A stretch of DNA of 64,000 nt from Pseudomonas neuropathica (lineage in GTDB: Bacteria; Pseudomonadota; Gammaproteobacteria; Pseudomonadales; Pseudomonadaceae). Shown one piece after another: positions 18,495 through 28,031 of the stretch. Both the position numbers and the translations under genes were made by a program. The notes under the pieces are model-generated. The model had not been told where the DNA came from. It was given only the letters and a program-made list of their open reading frames with translations, and made no database searches. The stretch lies in assembly GCF_015461835.1 (NCBI RefSeq), contig NZ_JACOPX010000006.1, positions 186,001-250,000 on the forward strand. Reading direction: 5' to 3'. How positions within the stretch are numbered: position 1 is the first letter of the stretch; each line of letters begins with the position of its first letter.

Positions 18495-20075
18495 TCAGAG
18501 GGCGTCGCGTGAGGGCTTGCCGTCGACGAGGCGCTGGATGCGCAGCGGGTTGGCGTTCTTCAGCGGCTCGGGCAGCAAGCTGTCCGGGTAATTCTGGAAG
18601 CACACCGGGCGCAGGAAACGGTCGATGGCCAGCGTACCGACCGAAGTACCACGGGCATCGGACGTCGCCGGATACGGCCCGCCATGCACCATCGAATCAC
18701 ACACCTCGACACCCGTCGGATAACCGTTAAGCAGGATCCGCCCGACCTTCTGTTCCAGCAACGGCGTCAACTCAGGGAAACGTTCAAAGTCCGCCTGCTC
18801 GCCAATGATCGTCGCGGTCAGTTGCCCGTGCAGGCCATGCAGCGCAGCGCTGAGTTGCGCCTTGTCCGCCACTTCGACAATCACCGTGGTCGGGCCGAAC
18901 ACTTCTTCCTGCAGCACTTCATCGCCATCGATCAACAGGTTCGCATCGGCCTTGAACAATTGCGGCTGTGCCTGATTGCCCTGCTGCGGGTTGCCGGCCA
19001 AATGCTCGATGCCAGGATGCGCCAGCAGTTTCTGCAAGCCATTACCGTAGCTGCCGAGGGTGCCGGCGTTGAGCATGGTTTGCGCCGGTTGATCACCGAT
19101 CAAACCCGCAACCTGCTGCACGAACGCGCTGAACTGCGGTGACCGGATGCCGATCACCAGACCGGGATTGGTACAGAACTGACCGCAGCCCTGCACCACC
19201 GAAGCGGTCAGGTCACGAGCAACGGTTTCCGAACGTTCGGCAAGGGCCTGCGGCAGGACGATCACCGGGTTGATGCTCGACATCTCGGCAAACACCGGGA
19301 TCGGTTGCGGGCGTGCAGCGGCCATGTCGCACAGTGCGCGTCCGCCCTTGAGCGAACCGGTGAAACCGACCGCCTGAATTGCCGGGTGCTTGACCAGCCA
19401 TTCACCAACGCCACCGCCGTAGATCATGTTGAACACACCGGCAGGCATCGCGGTTTTTTCGGCTGCGCGGATCAGCGCATCGGCGACCAGTTCAGCCGTG
19501 GCCATGTGACCGCTGTGGGCCTTGAACACCACCGGGCAACCGGCAGCCAGTGCCGAGGCGGTGTCGCCGCCGGCGGTGGAAAAGGCCAACGGAAAGTTGC
19601 TTGCGCCGAACACCGCCACCGGGCCAAGACCAATGCGGTATTGGCGCAGATCCGGACGTGGCAACGGCTGACGATCCGGCAACGGCAGATCAATCCGCGC
19701 ACCGTAGAAATCCCCCCGACGCAGAACCTTGGCGAACAGACGCATCTGCCCGCTGGTACGCCCGCGCTCACCTTGAATACGTCCGGCCGGCAACGCCGTT
19801 TCGCGGCAGACCACGGCAACGAAATCATCACCGAGGGCATCCAGTTCATCGGCAATTGCGTCGAGAAACTGCGCGCGGCGTTCGGCGCTGAGGCTGCGGT
19901 AGGCCGGGTACGCGGCAGCGGCAGCTTTGGCCGCTGCGTCGACTTCCTCTACCGTGGCCTGAATGAAATCGTGCGGCAACTGTTCGCCCGTCGTGGCATC
20001 GACGGAGTGCAGTTTGACGTCGCCAGCGGCGCTGCGCTGACCACCAATGTAGTTGTGACCGAGAATCTGAGTCAT
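18495..20075 (-). CDS. Aldehyde dehydrogenase, 2-ketoglutarate-semialdehyde (2,5-dioxovalerate) type
   Basis: 526 residues. The family motifs are GASNFPLAFSTAGGDTASAL, the catalytic glutamate in FAEMSSINP (E264) and the nucleophile in GCGQFCTNPG (C301). Length and motifs match the 2-ketoglutarate-semialdehyde dehydrogenases that close the oxidative pentose and hexarate pathways, forming 2-oxoglutarate with NAD(P)+. The start has AAGGAGATCCC directly upstream. It is 9 bp downstream of the FAH-fold gene in one operon, which fits dehydration of a keto-deoxy acid followed by oxidation. Confidence 0.88.
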   Translation of the reverse strand: MTQILGHNYIGGQRSAAGDVKLHSVDATTGEQLPHDFIQATVEEVDAAAKAAAAAYPAYRSLSAERRAQFLDAIADELDALGDDFVAVVCRETALPAGRIQGERGRTSGQMRLFAKVLRRGDFYGARIDLPLPDRQPLPRPDLRQYRIGLGPVAVFGASNFPLAFSTAGGDTASALAAGCPVVFKAHSGHMATAELVADALIRAAEKTAMPAGVFNMIYGGGVGEWLVKHPAIQAVGFTGSLKGGRALCDMAAARPQPIPVFAEMSSINPVIVLPQALAERSETVARDLTASVVQGCGQFCTNPGLVIGIRSPQFSAFVQQVAGLIGDQPAQTMLNAGTLGSYGNGLQKLLAHPGIEHLAGNPQQGNQAQPQLFKADANLLIDGDEVLQEEVFGPTTVIVEVADKAQLSAALHGLHGQLTATIIGEQADFERFPELTPLLEQKVGRILLNGYPTGVEVCDSMVHGGPYPATSDARGTSVGTLAIDRFLRPVCFQNYPDSLLPEPLKNANPLRIQRLVDGKPSRDAL

Positions 20076-20084
20076 GGGATCTCC

Positions 20085-21077
20085 TTAAAGGGTGCCGATG
20101 CTGTCCGGTTCAAATGCCGCTGGAACCGGGACGATGCCGTTGACCAGCGGTGCACCGAATTCGGCCTGGCTGATTTCGAAGACGTCGCCCGGCTGGGTGC
20201 GGATGCCATCGGCGAACGACAGGGTCGCGGTGCCGAAGAAATGAATGTGCACATCCCCCGGACGCAGGAACTGGCTGTACTTGAAATGGTGGTATTCGAG
20301 GTTGGCGAGGCTGTGGCACATGTTCGCCTCGCCGCTGAGAAACTCGTTCTGCCAGAGCACTTCGCCGTCACGCAGGATGCGACTGGTGCCTGCCAGATGT
20401 TGAGGCAGTTCACCGGTGCGAAGTTCCGGGCCGTAACTGCAACTGCGCAATTTCGAGTGCGCGAGGTACAGGTAATTCTTGCGCTCCATGATGTGATCGG
20501 AGAACTCGTTGCCCACCGCAAAGCCCAGGCGATAAGGCTTGCCGTCGTTACCAATGAGGTAGAGGCCGGCCATCTCTGGTTCTTCGCCAGCGTCTTCAGC
20601 AAACGGCGGGACCGGGAACGGCTGGCCCGGGCGAACGACGATACTGCCGTCGCCCTTGTAGAACCATTCTGGTTGGACACCGGCCTGCCCCGCCGCCGGT
20701 TTGCCGCCCTCCACGCCCCATTTGAAGATGCGCATGGTGTCGGTCATCGCCGCTTCGTCGCCGGCCTGCTGGTGCATCTTGTCGCGGGCCGAGGCGCTGC
20801 CCAAGTGGGTCAGGCCGGTGCCGCTGATCAGCATGTGCGCCGGGTCCGGGTGATCGAGGGGCGGCAGGATGCGCAGTTGCGCGAGCAGTTCGGCGTAGTC
20901 GTGGCTGATGCCGAGGCCGAGGGTCTGCACTTGCTGTTCCAGGGTGTTGCCAGCTTCGATGGCGGCGAGCGCCAGATCGCGCACGCTGCGCGCGTCTAGC
21001 ACTTCGCGCACCAGATCGTTGTCGACCACGCCGACGCGGCGTTCGCGGTTGCTTAATTCGAATTGAACCAGATGCAT
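20085..21077 (-). CDS. Fumarylacetoacetate-hydrolase-fold protein (AraD1/GguC-like keto-deoxy-pentonate dehydratase)
   Basis: 330 residues starting MHLVQFELSNRERRVGVVDN, with GGAG upstream. It resembles the FAH-fold proteins found with IlvD/EDD dehydratases in oxidative pentose pathways, where they dehydrate 2-keto-3-deoxy-pentonate to ketoglutarate semialdehyde. Visible family features are the metal and substrate segments GLYLIGNDGKPYRLGFAVGN, EFSDHIMERKNYLYLAHSKL and the C-terminal QPGDVFEISQAEFG. Context (MFS upstream, semialdehyde dehydrogenase downstream) supports this role. The exact stereoisomer is not determined. Confidence 0.8.
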   Translation of the reverse strand: MHLVQFELSNRERRVGVVDNDLVREVLDARSVRDLALAAIEAGNTLEQQVQTLGLGISHDYAELLAQLRILPPLDHPDPAHMLISGTGLTHLGSASARDKMHQQAGDEAAMTDTMRIFKWGVEGGKPAAGQAGVQPEWFYKGDGSIVVRPGQPFPVPPFAEDAGEEPEMAGLYLIGNDGKPYRLGFAVGNEFSDHIMERKNYLYLAHSKLRSCSYGPELRTGELPQHLAGTSRILRDGEVLWQNEFLSGEANMCHSLANLEYHHFKYSQFLRPGDVHIHFFGTATLSFADGIRTQPGDVFEISQAEFGAPLVNGIVPVPAAFEPDSIGTL

Positions 21078-21117
21078 GATTTTCTCCTATTCCCTCTAAA
21101 AAACACCGCAGAACCCT

Positions 21118-21204
21118 GTAGGAGTGAGCCTGCTCGCGATAGCGGTGTGTCAGGTGACAACTTTTTTACTGATACACCGCTATCGCGAGCAGGCTCACTC
21201 CTAC
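21118..21204. repeat. REPIN-type element 2
   Basis: Same arms as element 1, between the FAH-fold gene and the MFS gene, inside the presumed minus-strand operon. Confidence 0.9.
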
Positions 21205-21224
21205 AGGGGATCGGTGTGGGTCTG

Positions 21225-22547
21225 TCAGGTTCGGGTGGCGCCACGGGCGCTGGCGGCAAATTGGTCGACTGGGAGCACGTGTTTGCGTTCCAGCACGCGG
21301 TAAACCACGCCCGTCAGAACCAAACCGAACACCATCACGCCCGACAGGAAATACAACCCGGACGCGAGATTGCCGGTGTACTCCTTCAACGCCCCGATCA
21401 CGAACGGCCCGATGTACCCGCCCAGATTCCCCACCGAGTTGATCAGCGCAATCCCCGCCGCCGCACTCGCGCCGGCAAAGAAGCGCCCAGGCAAGGTCCA
21501 GAACACCGCCGTGCAGGAAAACAGCGCAAACGCCACCAGACACAAAGCCGCCAGTTGCGCCACGGGCAGCGACAGCCACGCACTCAGGAACAAGCCAATC
21601 GCACCCAGCACATAAAGAACAGCCAGATGCCCGTAACGATCATTCAAACGATCGGAACTGCGCGGCACGATCAACAAGCCGATGATCCCGAAGATGTACG
21701 GCACCGACGACACGAAACCGGTGACCAGATCGCTGCCGCCAAACTGTTTGATCAGCGTCGGCAGCCACAAACCCAAGCCATAAATGCTCAACGTCACCGG
21801 CAGATAGAACAGCGCCAGCAACAACACACGTTTGTCCTTCAGCGCATGCAGCGGATTGCCGTGGCGGGTCTGGCCGTATTCCTGCAGATCCTTTTTCAGC
21901 TCACCGGTCAGCCAGTCTTTCTCGGCCTGATCCATCCATTTCACTTGTTGCGGGCCGTCCGGCAACCAGCGCAGCACCGGCCAGGTCAGGAGGATCGCCG
22001 GGGTGCCGATGACGATGAACAGCCACTGCCAGCCATGCAGACCGAGAACGCCGTCCATGCCAAGCAAACCGCCGGAAACGGGACCTGTGATCATCATCGC
22101 AATCGGTTGCGAGAGGATGAACAGCCCGAGGATCTTGCCGCGATGGCGCACCGGAAACCATTGGGTGATGTAGTAGAGAACGCCGGGAAAGAACCCCGCT
22201 TCGGCCGCGCCGAGCAGAAAGCGCATCACGTAGAAACTGTGCGGGCCCTGAACGAAGGCCATGCCGATGGTGATCGCGCCCCAGGTGATCATGATCCGCG
22301 CGAACCAGCGCCGTGCGCCGAAGCGTTCGAGCATCAGGTTGCTGGGGATTTCGAGAAGGAAGTAGCCAATGAAGAACAGCCCGGCGCCGAGGCCGTAGGC
22401 GGCGTCGCCGATACCGATGTCGGCGCCCATGTGCAGCTTGGCAAAGCCGACGGCGGAGCGATCCACATAGGCGATCAGGTACAGCAGGATCAGGAAGGGA
22501 ATCAGTTTCAGCGTAATGCGCCGGATTAGCCGCAGTTCCTGGCTCAT
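21225..22547 (-). CDS. MFS transporter, sugar-acid (anion:cation symporter) type
   Basis: 440 residues with about 12 hydrophobic helices. It has the ACS-family opening (RRITLKLIPFLILLYLIAYVDR), the first-loop motif MLERFGARRWFARIMITWG, and GAAEAGFFPGVLYYITQWFP. Members import hexuronates, galactarate, glucarate, tartrate or phthalate. Ribosome site GGAG lies upstream of the ATG at 22547. It is first in the minus-strand operon and divergent from the IlvD/EDD dehydratase across two GntR-type operators, so it probably imports the pathway's sugar acid. Confidence 0.88.
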   Translation of the reverse strand: MSQELRLIRRITLKLIPFLILLYLIAYVDRSAVGFAKLHMGADIGIGDAAYGLGAGLFFIGYFLLEIPSNLMLERFGARRWFARIMITWGAITIGMAFVQGPHSFYVMRFLLGAAEAGFFPGVLYYITQWFPVRHRGKILGLFILSQPIAMMITGPVSGGLLGMDGVLGLHGWQWLFIVIGTPAILLTWPVLRWLPDGPQQVKWMDQAEKDWLTGELKKDLQEYGQTRHGNPLHALKDKRVLLLALFYLPVTLSIYGLGLWLPTLIKQFGGSDLVTGFVSSVPYIFGIIGLLIVPRSSDRLNDRYGHLAVLYVLGAIGLFLSAWLSLPVAQLAALCLVAFALFSCTAVFWTLPGRFFAGASAAAGIALINSVGNLGGYIGPFVIGALKEYTGNLASGLYFLSGVMVFGLVLTGVVYRVLERKHVLPVDQFAASARGATRT

Positions 22548-22640
22548 GAGATCGGTCTCCGATTGTTGTTTTTATAGAACCTCGGGGGACGCCTCTCACG
22601 AAAAACCGTCAGGGCCATCCCTCCGTCGAAAACGACTATA

Positions 22641-22651
22641 TAGTATTACTA
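22641..22651. promoter_or_regulatory. FadR-subfamily GntR operator (site 1)
   Basis: TAGTATTACTA matches the FadR-type consensus TNGTNNNACNA at every fixed position. It is ~94 bp upstream of the MFS start and adjoins the palindrome ACTATATAGT at 22635-22644. Confidence 0.6.
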
Positions 22652-22715
22652 ATTCACCAACAACACTTCCAAACCTAGGATTTTGCGCTTAGATTAGGCC
22701 GTAGCTGGAACACTA

Positions 22716-22726
22716 TAGTCATACAA
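22716..22726. promoter_or_regulatory. FadR-subfamily GntR operator (site 2)
   Basis: TAGTCATACAA matches TNGTNNNACNA exactly. It lies 14 bp upstream of the dehydratase ATG at 22741, where bound protein would block transcription or early elongation. Its centre is 75 bp (about seven helical turns) from site 1. The likely ligand-responsive regulator is the GntR gene at 24664. Confidence 0.65.
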
Positions 22727-22740
22727 TAAGAGAATCGATC

Positions 22741-24477
22741 ATGTCTGATAAGAAACCCACCCTGCGCTCCGCCCAATGGTTTGGCACGGCCGACAAGAAC
22801 GGCTTCATGTACCGCAGCTGGATGAAGAATCAGGGCATCGCCGACCACCAGTTCCATGGCAAGCCGATCATCGGCATCTGCAACACCTGGTCGGAACTGA
22901 CCCCGTGCAACGCGCACTTCCGCCAGATCGCGGAGCACGTCAAACGCGGGGTGATCGAGGCCGGTGGTTTTCCGGTGGAATTCCCGGTGTTCTCCAACGG
23001 CGAATCGAACCTGCGCCCGACCGCCATGCTCACGCGCAACCTGGCGAGCATGGACGTTGAAGAGGCCATTCGCGGCAACCCGATCGATGGCGTGGTGCTG
23101 CTGACCGGTTGCGACAAAACCACCCCGGCGCTGCTGATGGGTGCGGCCAGTTGCGACGTGCCGGCGATTGTTGTCACCGGCGGGCCGATGTTGAACGGCA
23201 AGCACAAAGGCAAGGACATCGGTTCCGGCACCGTGGTCTGGCAGCTCAGCGAGCAGGTCAAGGCCGGCACCATCACGATTGACGATTTCCTTGCAGCCGA
23301 GGGTGGCATGTCGCGTTCGGCGGGCACCTGCAACACCATGGGCACCGCATCGACGATGGCCTGCATGGCGGAAGCACTCGGCACTTCGCTGCCGCACAAC
23401 GCGGCGATCCCGGCGGTGGATGCGCGACGTTATGTGTTGGCGCACATGTCCGGTATGCGTGCGGTGGAGATGGTTCGCGAAGACTTGAAACTGTCGAAGA
23501 TCCTCACCAAGGAAGCCTTCGAAAACGCTATTCGTGTGAACGCAGCTATCGGCGGTTCGACCAACGCGGTGATTCACTTGAAAGCTATCGCTGGACGCAT
23601 CGGCGTTGAACTGGATCTGGACGACTGGACCCGTATCGGTCGTGGCATGCCGACCATTGTCGACCTGCAACCGTCGGGGCGTTTTCTGATGGAAGAGTTC
23701 TATTACGCCGGTGGTTTGCCGGCAGTGCTGCGGCGTCTCGGTGAAGCCAATCTGATCCCTAACCCGAATGCACTGACGGTGAACGGCAAGTCCATCGGCG
23801 AGAACACCAAGGACGCGCCGATCTATGGCGAAGACGAGGTGATCCGCACGCTCGACAATCCGATTCGCGCCGACGGTGGCATCTGCGTGTTGCGCGGCAA
23901 TCTGGCGCCGCTCGGTGCCGTGCTCAAGCCATCCGCCGCGACCCCGGAATTGATGCAGCATCGCGGCCGCGCGGTGGTGTTCGAGAACTTCGACATGTAC
24001 AAGGCGCGGATCAACGATCCGGAACTGGAGGTCGATAAGGATTCGATTCTGGTGATGAAGAACTGCGGGCCGAAAGGTTATCCGGGCATGGCTGAAGTCG
24101 GCAACATGGGTTTACCGGCGAAGCTGTTGGCGCAGGGTGTGACCGACATGGTGCGCATTTCCGATGCTCGGATGAGCGGCACGGCGTACGGCACCGTGGT
24201 TCTGCACGTGGCGCCGGAAGCGGCGGCCGGCGGGCCTTTGGCGACGGTGAAGGAAGGTGACTGGATCGAGCTGGATTGCGCCACCGGGCGGCTGCACCTG
24301 GATATTCCGGATGCCGAACTGGCGGCACGCATGGCGGATCTGCAACCGCCGCAGCAGTTGTTGGTCGGTGGCTATCGCCAGTTGTACATCGACCATGTGC
24401 TGCAGGCGGATCAGGGGTGTGACTTCGACTTCCTCGTTGGTTGCCGAGGCGCTGAAGTGCCGCGCCATTCTCACTAA
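22741..24477 (+). CDS. IlvD/EDD-family sugar-acid dehydratase (L-arabinonate dehydratase type)
   Basis: 578 residues, the usual length for pentonate dehydratases. The Fe-S ligands of the family are visible as C56 (LTPCNAHF), C124 (TGCDKTTPA) and C197 (SAGTCNTMGTA), with the active-site lysine K126 after C124. The reaction is dehydration of an aldonate to the 2-keto-3-deoxy acid in the cytoplasm. With the FAH-fold and semialdehyde dehydrogenase genes across the divergent promoter, this gives a complete non-phosphorylative route to 2-oxoglutarate. Arabinonate, xylonate or another acid cannot be separated by eye. Confidence 0.88.
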   Translation: MSDKKPTLRSAQWFGTADKNGFMYRSWMKNQGIADHQFHGKPIIGICNTWSELTPCNAHFRQIAEHVKRGVIEAGGFPVEFPVFSNGESNLRPTAMLTRNLASMDVEEAIRGNPIDGVVLLTGCDKTTPALLMGAASCDVPAIVVTGGPMLNGKHKGKDIGSGTVVWQLSEQVKAGTITIDDFLAAEGGMSRSAGTCNTMGTASTMACMAEALGTSLPHNAAIPAVDARRYVLAHMSGMRAVEMVREDLKLSKILTKEAFENAIRVNAAIGGSTNAVIHLKAIAGRIGVELDLDDWTRIGRGMPTIVDLQPSGRFLMEEFYYAGGLPAVLRRLGEANLIPNPNALTVNGKSIGENTKDAPIYGEDEVIRTLDNPIRADGGICVLRGNLAPLGAVLKPSAATPELMQHRGRAVVFENFDMYKARINDPELEVDKDSILVMKNCGPKGYPGMAEVGNMGLPAKLLAQGVTDMVRISDARMSGTAYGTVVLHVAPEAAAGGPLATVKEGDWIELDCATGRLHLDIPDAELAARMADLQPPQQLLVGGYRQLYIDHVLQADQGCDFDFLVGCRGAEVPRHSH

Positions 24478-24491
24478 CACCGCCATACCCT

Positions 24492-24578
24492 GTAGGAGTG
24501 AGCCTGCTCGCGATAGCGGTGTGTCAGTTAGCAATTGTTCAGCTGACACACCGCTATCGCGAGCAGGCTCACTCCTAC
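24492..24578. repeat. REPIN-type element 3
   Basis: Same family, between the dehydratase stop and the GntR regulator gene. Confidence 0.9.
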
Positions 24579-24663
24579 ATTTGGTTTTGTGTACTCCCTC
24601 AAGATTGCGCCGTGCCTGCTATGATGCGCGGCATCTCCATCGCTCAGGATCGCGCCACCCCCC

Positions 24664-25383
24664 ATGGATTACCGCAAACCTTCCGACCGCAAAAGCATGC
24701 ATTCGCGCATCGTCCAGGAACTGGGCATGCAGATCGTCTCCGGACGCTTCTTGCCCGACGACAAACTGCCCGCCGAAGCCCTGCTCTGCGAGGAGTACGC
24801 GGTCAGCCGGCCGGTGTTGCGCGAAGCCACGCGGGTGCTGGTGGCCAAGGGGCTGGTGTATTCCAAGCCTCGTGTTGGCACGGTGGTCAAGGCCCGGCGC
24901 GAATGGCACATGCTCGACCCGGACGTGCTGCACTGGCTGATGCAAAGCAGCCCGCAGAATGAGTTTTTCAATGTGCTGACCAGTGTGCGCAGCATTATCG
25001 AGCCGGCGGCTGCCGCCCTCGCTGCTCAACATGCGACGGAGGCGGATATTGCAGCGATTGGCGAGGCTTACCAGCGCATGGAAGCGGCGCCGACACCGGA
25101 AGCCTTGTTGCAACCGGATCTGGACTTTCATAGCCGGATTGCCGATGCGACACACAACGACTTGTTGGCGAACCTGTGCAATATGTTGTCGGTGGCGATT
25201 GCCGAGGCGTTGAAGCATTCGAATCAGCGGCCGAATCTGCATGAACTGGCGTTGCCTCGGCATAAGGCGATTTTGACGGCGATCGAGAATCGCGATGCGC
25301 TGGGTGCTCGGCATGCGACGTTGGTGCAGCTGGATGATGCGCGTAGTGCTTTGAGTGTTGTGCTCGGCACAGAACTCTCCTGA
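24664..25383 (+). CDS. GntR-family (FadR/FCD) transcriptional regulator of the sugar-acid island
   Basis: 239 residues. The N-terminal winged helix (residues ~10-75) carries GRFLPDDKLPAEALLCEEYA and SRPVLREATRVLVAKGLV, the GntR recognition pattern. The C-terminal FCD ligand domain has ALLQPDLDFHSRIADATHND and HKAILTAIENRDALGARHAT, with metal-ligand histidines typical of regulators that bind sugar acids. Two FadR-type operators in the divergent promoter at 22641 and 22716 are the obvious targets. It follows the dehydratase gene with a REPIN between them. Confidence 0.88.
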   Translation: MDYRKPSDRKSMHSRIVQELGMQIVSGRFLPDDKLPAEALLCEEYAVSRPVLREATRVLVAKGLVYSKPRVGTVVKARREWHMLDPDVLHWLMQSSPQNEFFNVLTSVRSIIEPAAAALAAQHATEADIAAIGEAYQRMEAAPTPEALLQPDLDFHSRIADATHNDLLANLCNMLSVAIAEALKHSNQRPNLHELALPRHKAILTAIENRDALGARHATLVQLDDARSALSVVLGTELS

Positions 25384-25399
25384 ATCTTGAGACTGCTTG

Positions 25400-25576
25400 C
25401 CCTCACCCTAGCCCTCTCCCAGAGGTAGAGGGGACTGACCGAGGCGTGCTTCGTCATACATCGACCTGAAAAATCGAGTCGATTATGGATTCAAAGCGAA
25501 TCGTTCACGTCGGTGTAAATCGCCAATCTCCCCCAATCAGTCCCCTCTCCCTCGGGGAGAGGGCTAGGGTGAGGGG
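25400..25576. repeat. Interspersed repeat with CCCTCACCCTAGCCCTCTCCC ends (copy 1)
   Basis: About 177 bp with inverted termini. The left end begins CCCTCACCCTAGCCCTCTCC, and the right end closes with GGGAGAGGGCTAGGGTGAGG. A related copy lies at 40737-40898; both right ends share CAGTCCCCTCTCCCTC. No coding frame is evident, so it is MITE-like. Confidence 0.75.
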
Positions 25577-25593
25577 CTTTTGATCCTGACCCA

Positions 25594-25624
25594 CAAAAAA
25601 AAGCCGCAACCCTAAGGTTGCGGC
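25594..25624 (-). terminator. Rho-independent terminator for the RND transporter operon
   Basis: On the minus strand GCCGCAACC, a 4-nt loop and GGTTGCGGC are followed by eight Ts (25595-25602), starting ~22 bp past the stop at 25647. The stem is perfect. Confidence 0.9.
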
Positions 25625-25646
25625 TTCGTCGTTTCAGCCCTTCAGA

Positions 25647-28031
25647 TCAGTGGGCAAACAGCGAATTACCCTTCTGCCCCGCCAGTTTCTCCGGCTTGAT
25701 CAGGAACTTCGCCAGCGCCGGTAACAGCCACAGCGCACCGAACATGTTCCACAACAGCATAAAGGTCAGCATCAGGCCCATGTCGGCCTGGAACTTGATC
25801 GCCGAGAAGATCCACGTGCACACACCGATCGCCAGGCACAGACCGGTGAACAGCACGGCTTTACCGGTGGATTTCAGCGTCTGGTAATAGGCTTCCTGCA
25901 ACGGCAGCCCCGCACGCAGGAAACTTTCCAGACGGCTGTAGATGTAGATGCCGTAGTCGACACCAATCCCCACACCCAGTGCCACCACCGGCAAGGTCGC
26001 CACCTTCACACCGATGCCCATGAACGCCATCAGCGCGTTGCCGAGTACCGAGGTCAGCACCAGCGGCAGGACGATGCACAGCGTCGCCGCCCACGAACGG
26101 AAGGTGATCATGCACATCACTGCCACGCAGATGTACACCAGAATCAGGATGGTCAGCTCAGCCTGCTTGATGACTTCGTTGGTGGCTGCTTCGATCCCGG
26201 CGTTACCGGCGGCGAGGATGAATTCCAGACCGTCCTTGTTGTTGTCCTTGGCGAATTCCTGCACCGCGTGTACCGCCCGATCGAGGGTTTCAGCCTTGTG
26301 ATCGTTGAGGAACACCAGCACCGGCGCCAGCGAGCAACTGTTGTTGTACAGACCATCGGCGCGGGCAATCGAGTTGTTCAGCACGTCCGGGTTGCGCGAC
26401 AGGGTTTCCCATTTCAGGTTGCCCTCGTTCATGCCCTTGATCATCTGCTTGGACACGGTCACCAGCGAGATCGCCGACTGCACGCCCTCGGTGTTCTGCA
26501 TCTTCCACATCAGCTCATCGATCGGCGCCATGGCCTCATAACGCGAGCAACCTTCAGCCTTGGTCTTGACCATCACCACCAGCACATCGGAACTGGTTGA
26601 ATAGTTGTTGATGATGAAGTTGTTGTCCTTGTTGTAGCGCGAGTCCGGACGCAGTTCCGGCGCGCCTTGGTCGAGGTCGCCGATTTTCAGGTTCTGGCTG
26701 TACCAGAGGCCGCCGCCGAAGGCGATCAGCGCCAGCACCACCGAAATACGTGCGACTTTCGGGTTGGCGAAGTTCGACAACAGGCGCCAGAACGGATGCT
26801 CGCGGTTCGCGTCTTTCTTGCTCTTGGCAATCGCGCGCTTGCTGATACCGACATAGGAAATCGCCACCGGCAACAGGATCAGGTTGGTGAACACGATCAC
26901 CGCCACGCCGATCGACGCGCCGATCGCCAGTTCACGGATCACGCCGATGTCGATGATCAGCAGCGTGATGAAACCCACCGCATCCGCGAGAATCGCGATC
27001 ATCCCCGGCAGGAACAGTTGCCGGAAGGTCCGCCGCGCTGCGGTCAACGCGTTGTCGGCCTCGCTGGATTGCAGAGCGATACCGTTGATCTTCTGCACGC
27101 CGTGGGAAATACCGATGGCGAAAATCAGGAATGGCACCAGCATCGAATACGGATCGAGCCCGAAACCGAAGAAGTGCATCAGACCGAGCTGCCAGACCAC
27201 TGCCACCAGCGTCGTACTCAACACCGCGATGGTGCTGCGTACGCAGTTGGTGAACCACAGCAGCAGGATCAGGGTGATGACGAAGGCGATGCCGAAGAAC
27301 AGCACGACCATCACCAGACCGTCGATCAGGTCGCCGACCTTTTTGGCGAAACCGACGATGTGGATTTTGACGTTGGGATTCTGCGCTTCAAACTTGTTGC
27401 GGATCTTGTCTTCGAGTTCATGGGAGAACTTGCGGTAGTCCAGCGCGAGCAACTTGCCCTGGTCTTCCGGGTCCGGGTAGGACTCCAGCAGCGGGATGTC
27501 GACGATGCTCGACTTGAAGTCGTTGGCCACCAGACGCCCGACCTGGCCGGACTTGAGCACGTTGTTGCGCAGCAGGTCGAGGCTGTCCTGCGAGCCGTTG
27601 TAGCTCTGCGGGATCACTTCACCGCCGGCGAAACCCTCTTCGGTCACTTCGGTCCAGCGTACGCTCGGGCTCCACAGCGACTTCAGCCCGGAGCGGTCGA
27701 CGCCAGAGATGTAGAACACCTCGTCGTTGATCTGCCGCAGGGTCTCCATGTACTCCTTGGAGAAGATGTCGCCGTCCTTGGCTTCTACCGAAATGCGCAC
27801 GGTGTTGCCCAGGTTCGCCAGATCGTTGCGGTGCTCCATCATCTTCTCGATGAACGGATGCTTGAGCGGGATCATTTTTTCGAAACTGGTCGACGGCCGG
27901 ATCAGCGTGGCCTGCCAGAACAGGAAAATACTCACCACCAGGCAGATGAGGATCACTGCCGGACGGTTGTTGAAGATCAGGCGCTCAAGAAACGTCGCCT
28001 TGTCCTGCTGAGGAGTGATCAAGGAAGTCAT
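25647..28031 (-). CDS. RND/MMPL-superfamily transporter permease
   Basis: 794 residues with the duplicated RND/MMPL plan. TM1 near residues 24-42 is followed by a large periplasmic domain, a block of five or six helices (VMVVLFFGIAFVITLILLLW onward), TM7 near residue 415, a second periplasmic domain, and a last helix block containing VVALGVGIGVDYGIYIYSRL. It resembles the MMPL/hydrophobe exporter group rather than the tripartite AcrB type, and is shorter than AcrB (~1,050). Its start overlaps the stop of the YCF48-like gene. Such pairs are thought to export or place hydrophobic cargo, but the substrate is unknown. Confidence 0.85.
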   Translation of the reverse strand: MTSLITPQQDKATFLERLIFNNRPAVILICLVVSIFLFWQATLIRPSTSFEKMIPLKHPFIEKMMEHRNDLANLGNTVRISVEAKDGDIFSKEYMETLRQINDEVFYISGVDRSGLKSLWSPSVRWTEVTEEGFAGGEVIPQSYNGSQDSLDLLRNNVLKSGQVGRLVANDFKSSIVDIPLLESYPDPEDQGKLLALDYRKFSHELEDKIRNKFEAQNPNVKIHIVGFAKKVGDLIDGLVMVVLFFGIAFVITLILLLWFTNCVRSTIAVLSTTLVAVVWQLGLMHFFGFGLDPYSMLVPFLIFAIGISHGVQKINGIALQSSEADNALTAARRTFRQLFLPGMIAILADAVGFITLLIIDIGVIRELAIGASIGVAVIVFTNLILLPVAISYVGISKRAIAKSKKDANREHPFWRLLSNFANPKVARISVVLALIAFGGGLWYSQNLKIGDLDQGAPELRPDSRYNKDNNFIINNYSTSSDVLVVMVKTKAEGCSRYEAMAPIDELMWKMQNTEGVQSAISLVTVSKQMIKGMNEGNLKWETLSRNPDVLNNSIARADGLYNNSCSLAPVLVFLNDHKAETLDRAVHAVQEFAKDNNKDGLEFILAAGNAGIEAATNEVIKQAELTILILVYICVAVMCMITFRSWAATLCIVLPLVLTSVLGNALMAFMGIGVKVATLPVVALGVGIGVDYGIYIYSRLESFLRAGLPLQEAYYQTLKSTGKAVLFTGLCLAIGVCTWIFSAIKFQADMGLMLTFMLLWNMFGALWLLPALAKFLIKPEKLAGQKGNSLFAH

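Noticed and set aside
22675..23961. A 428-codon minus-strand frame opposite the sugar-acid dehydratase
   Set aside because: Antisense shadow; all iron-sulfur and active-site motifs are in the plus frame.
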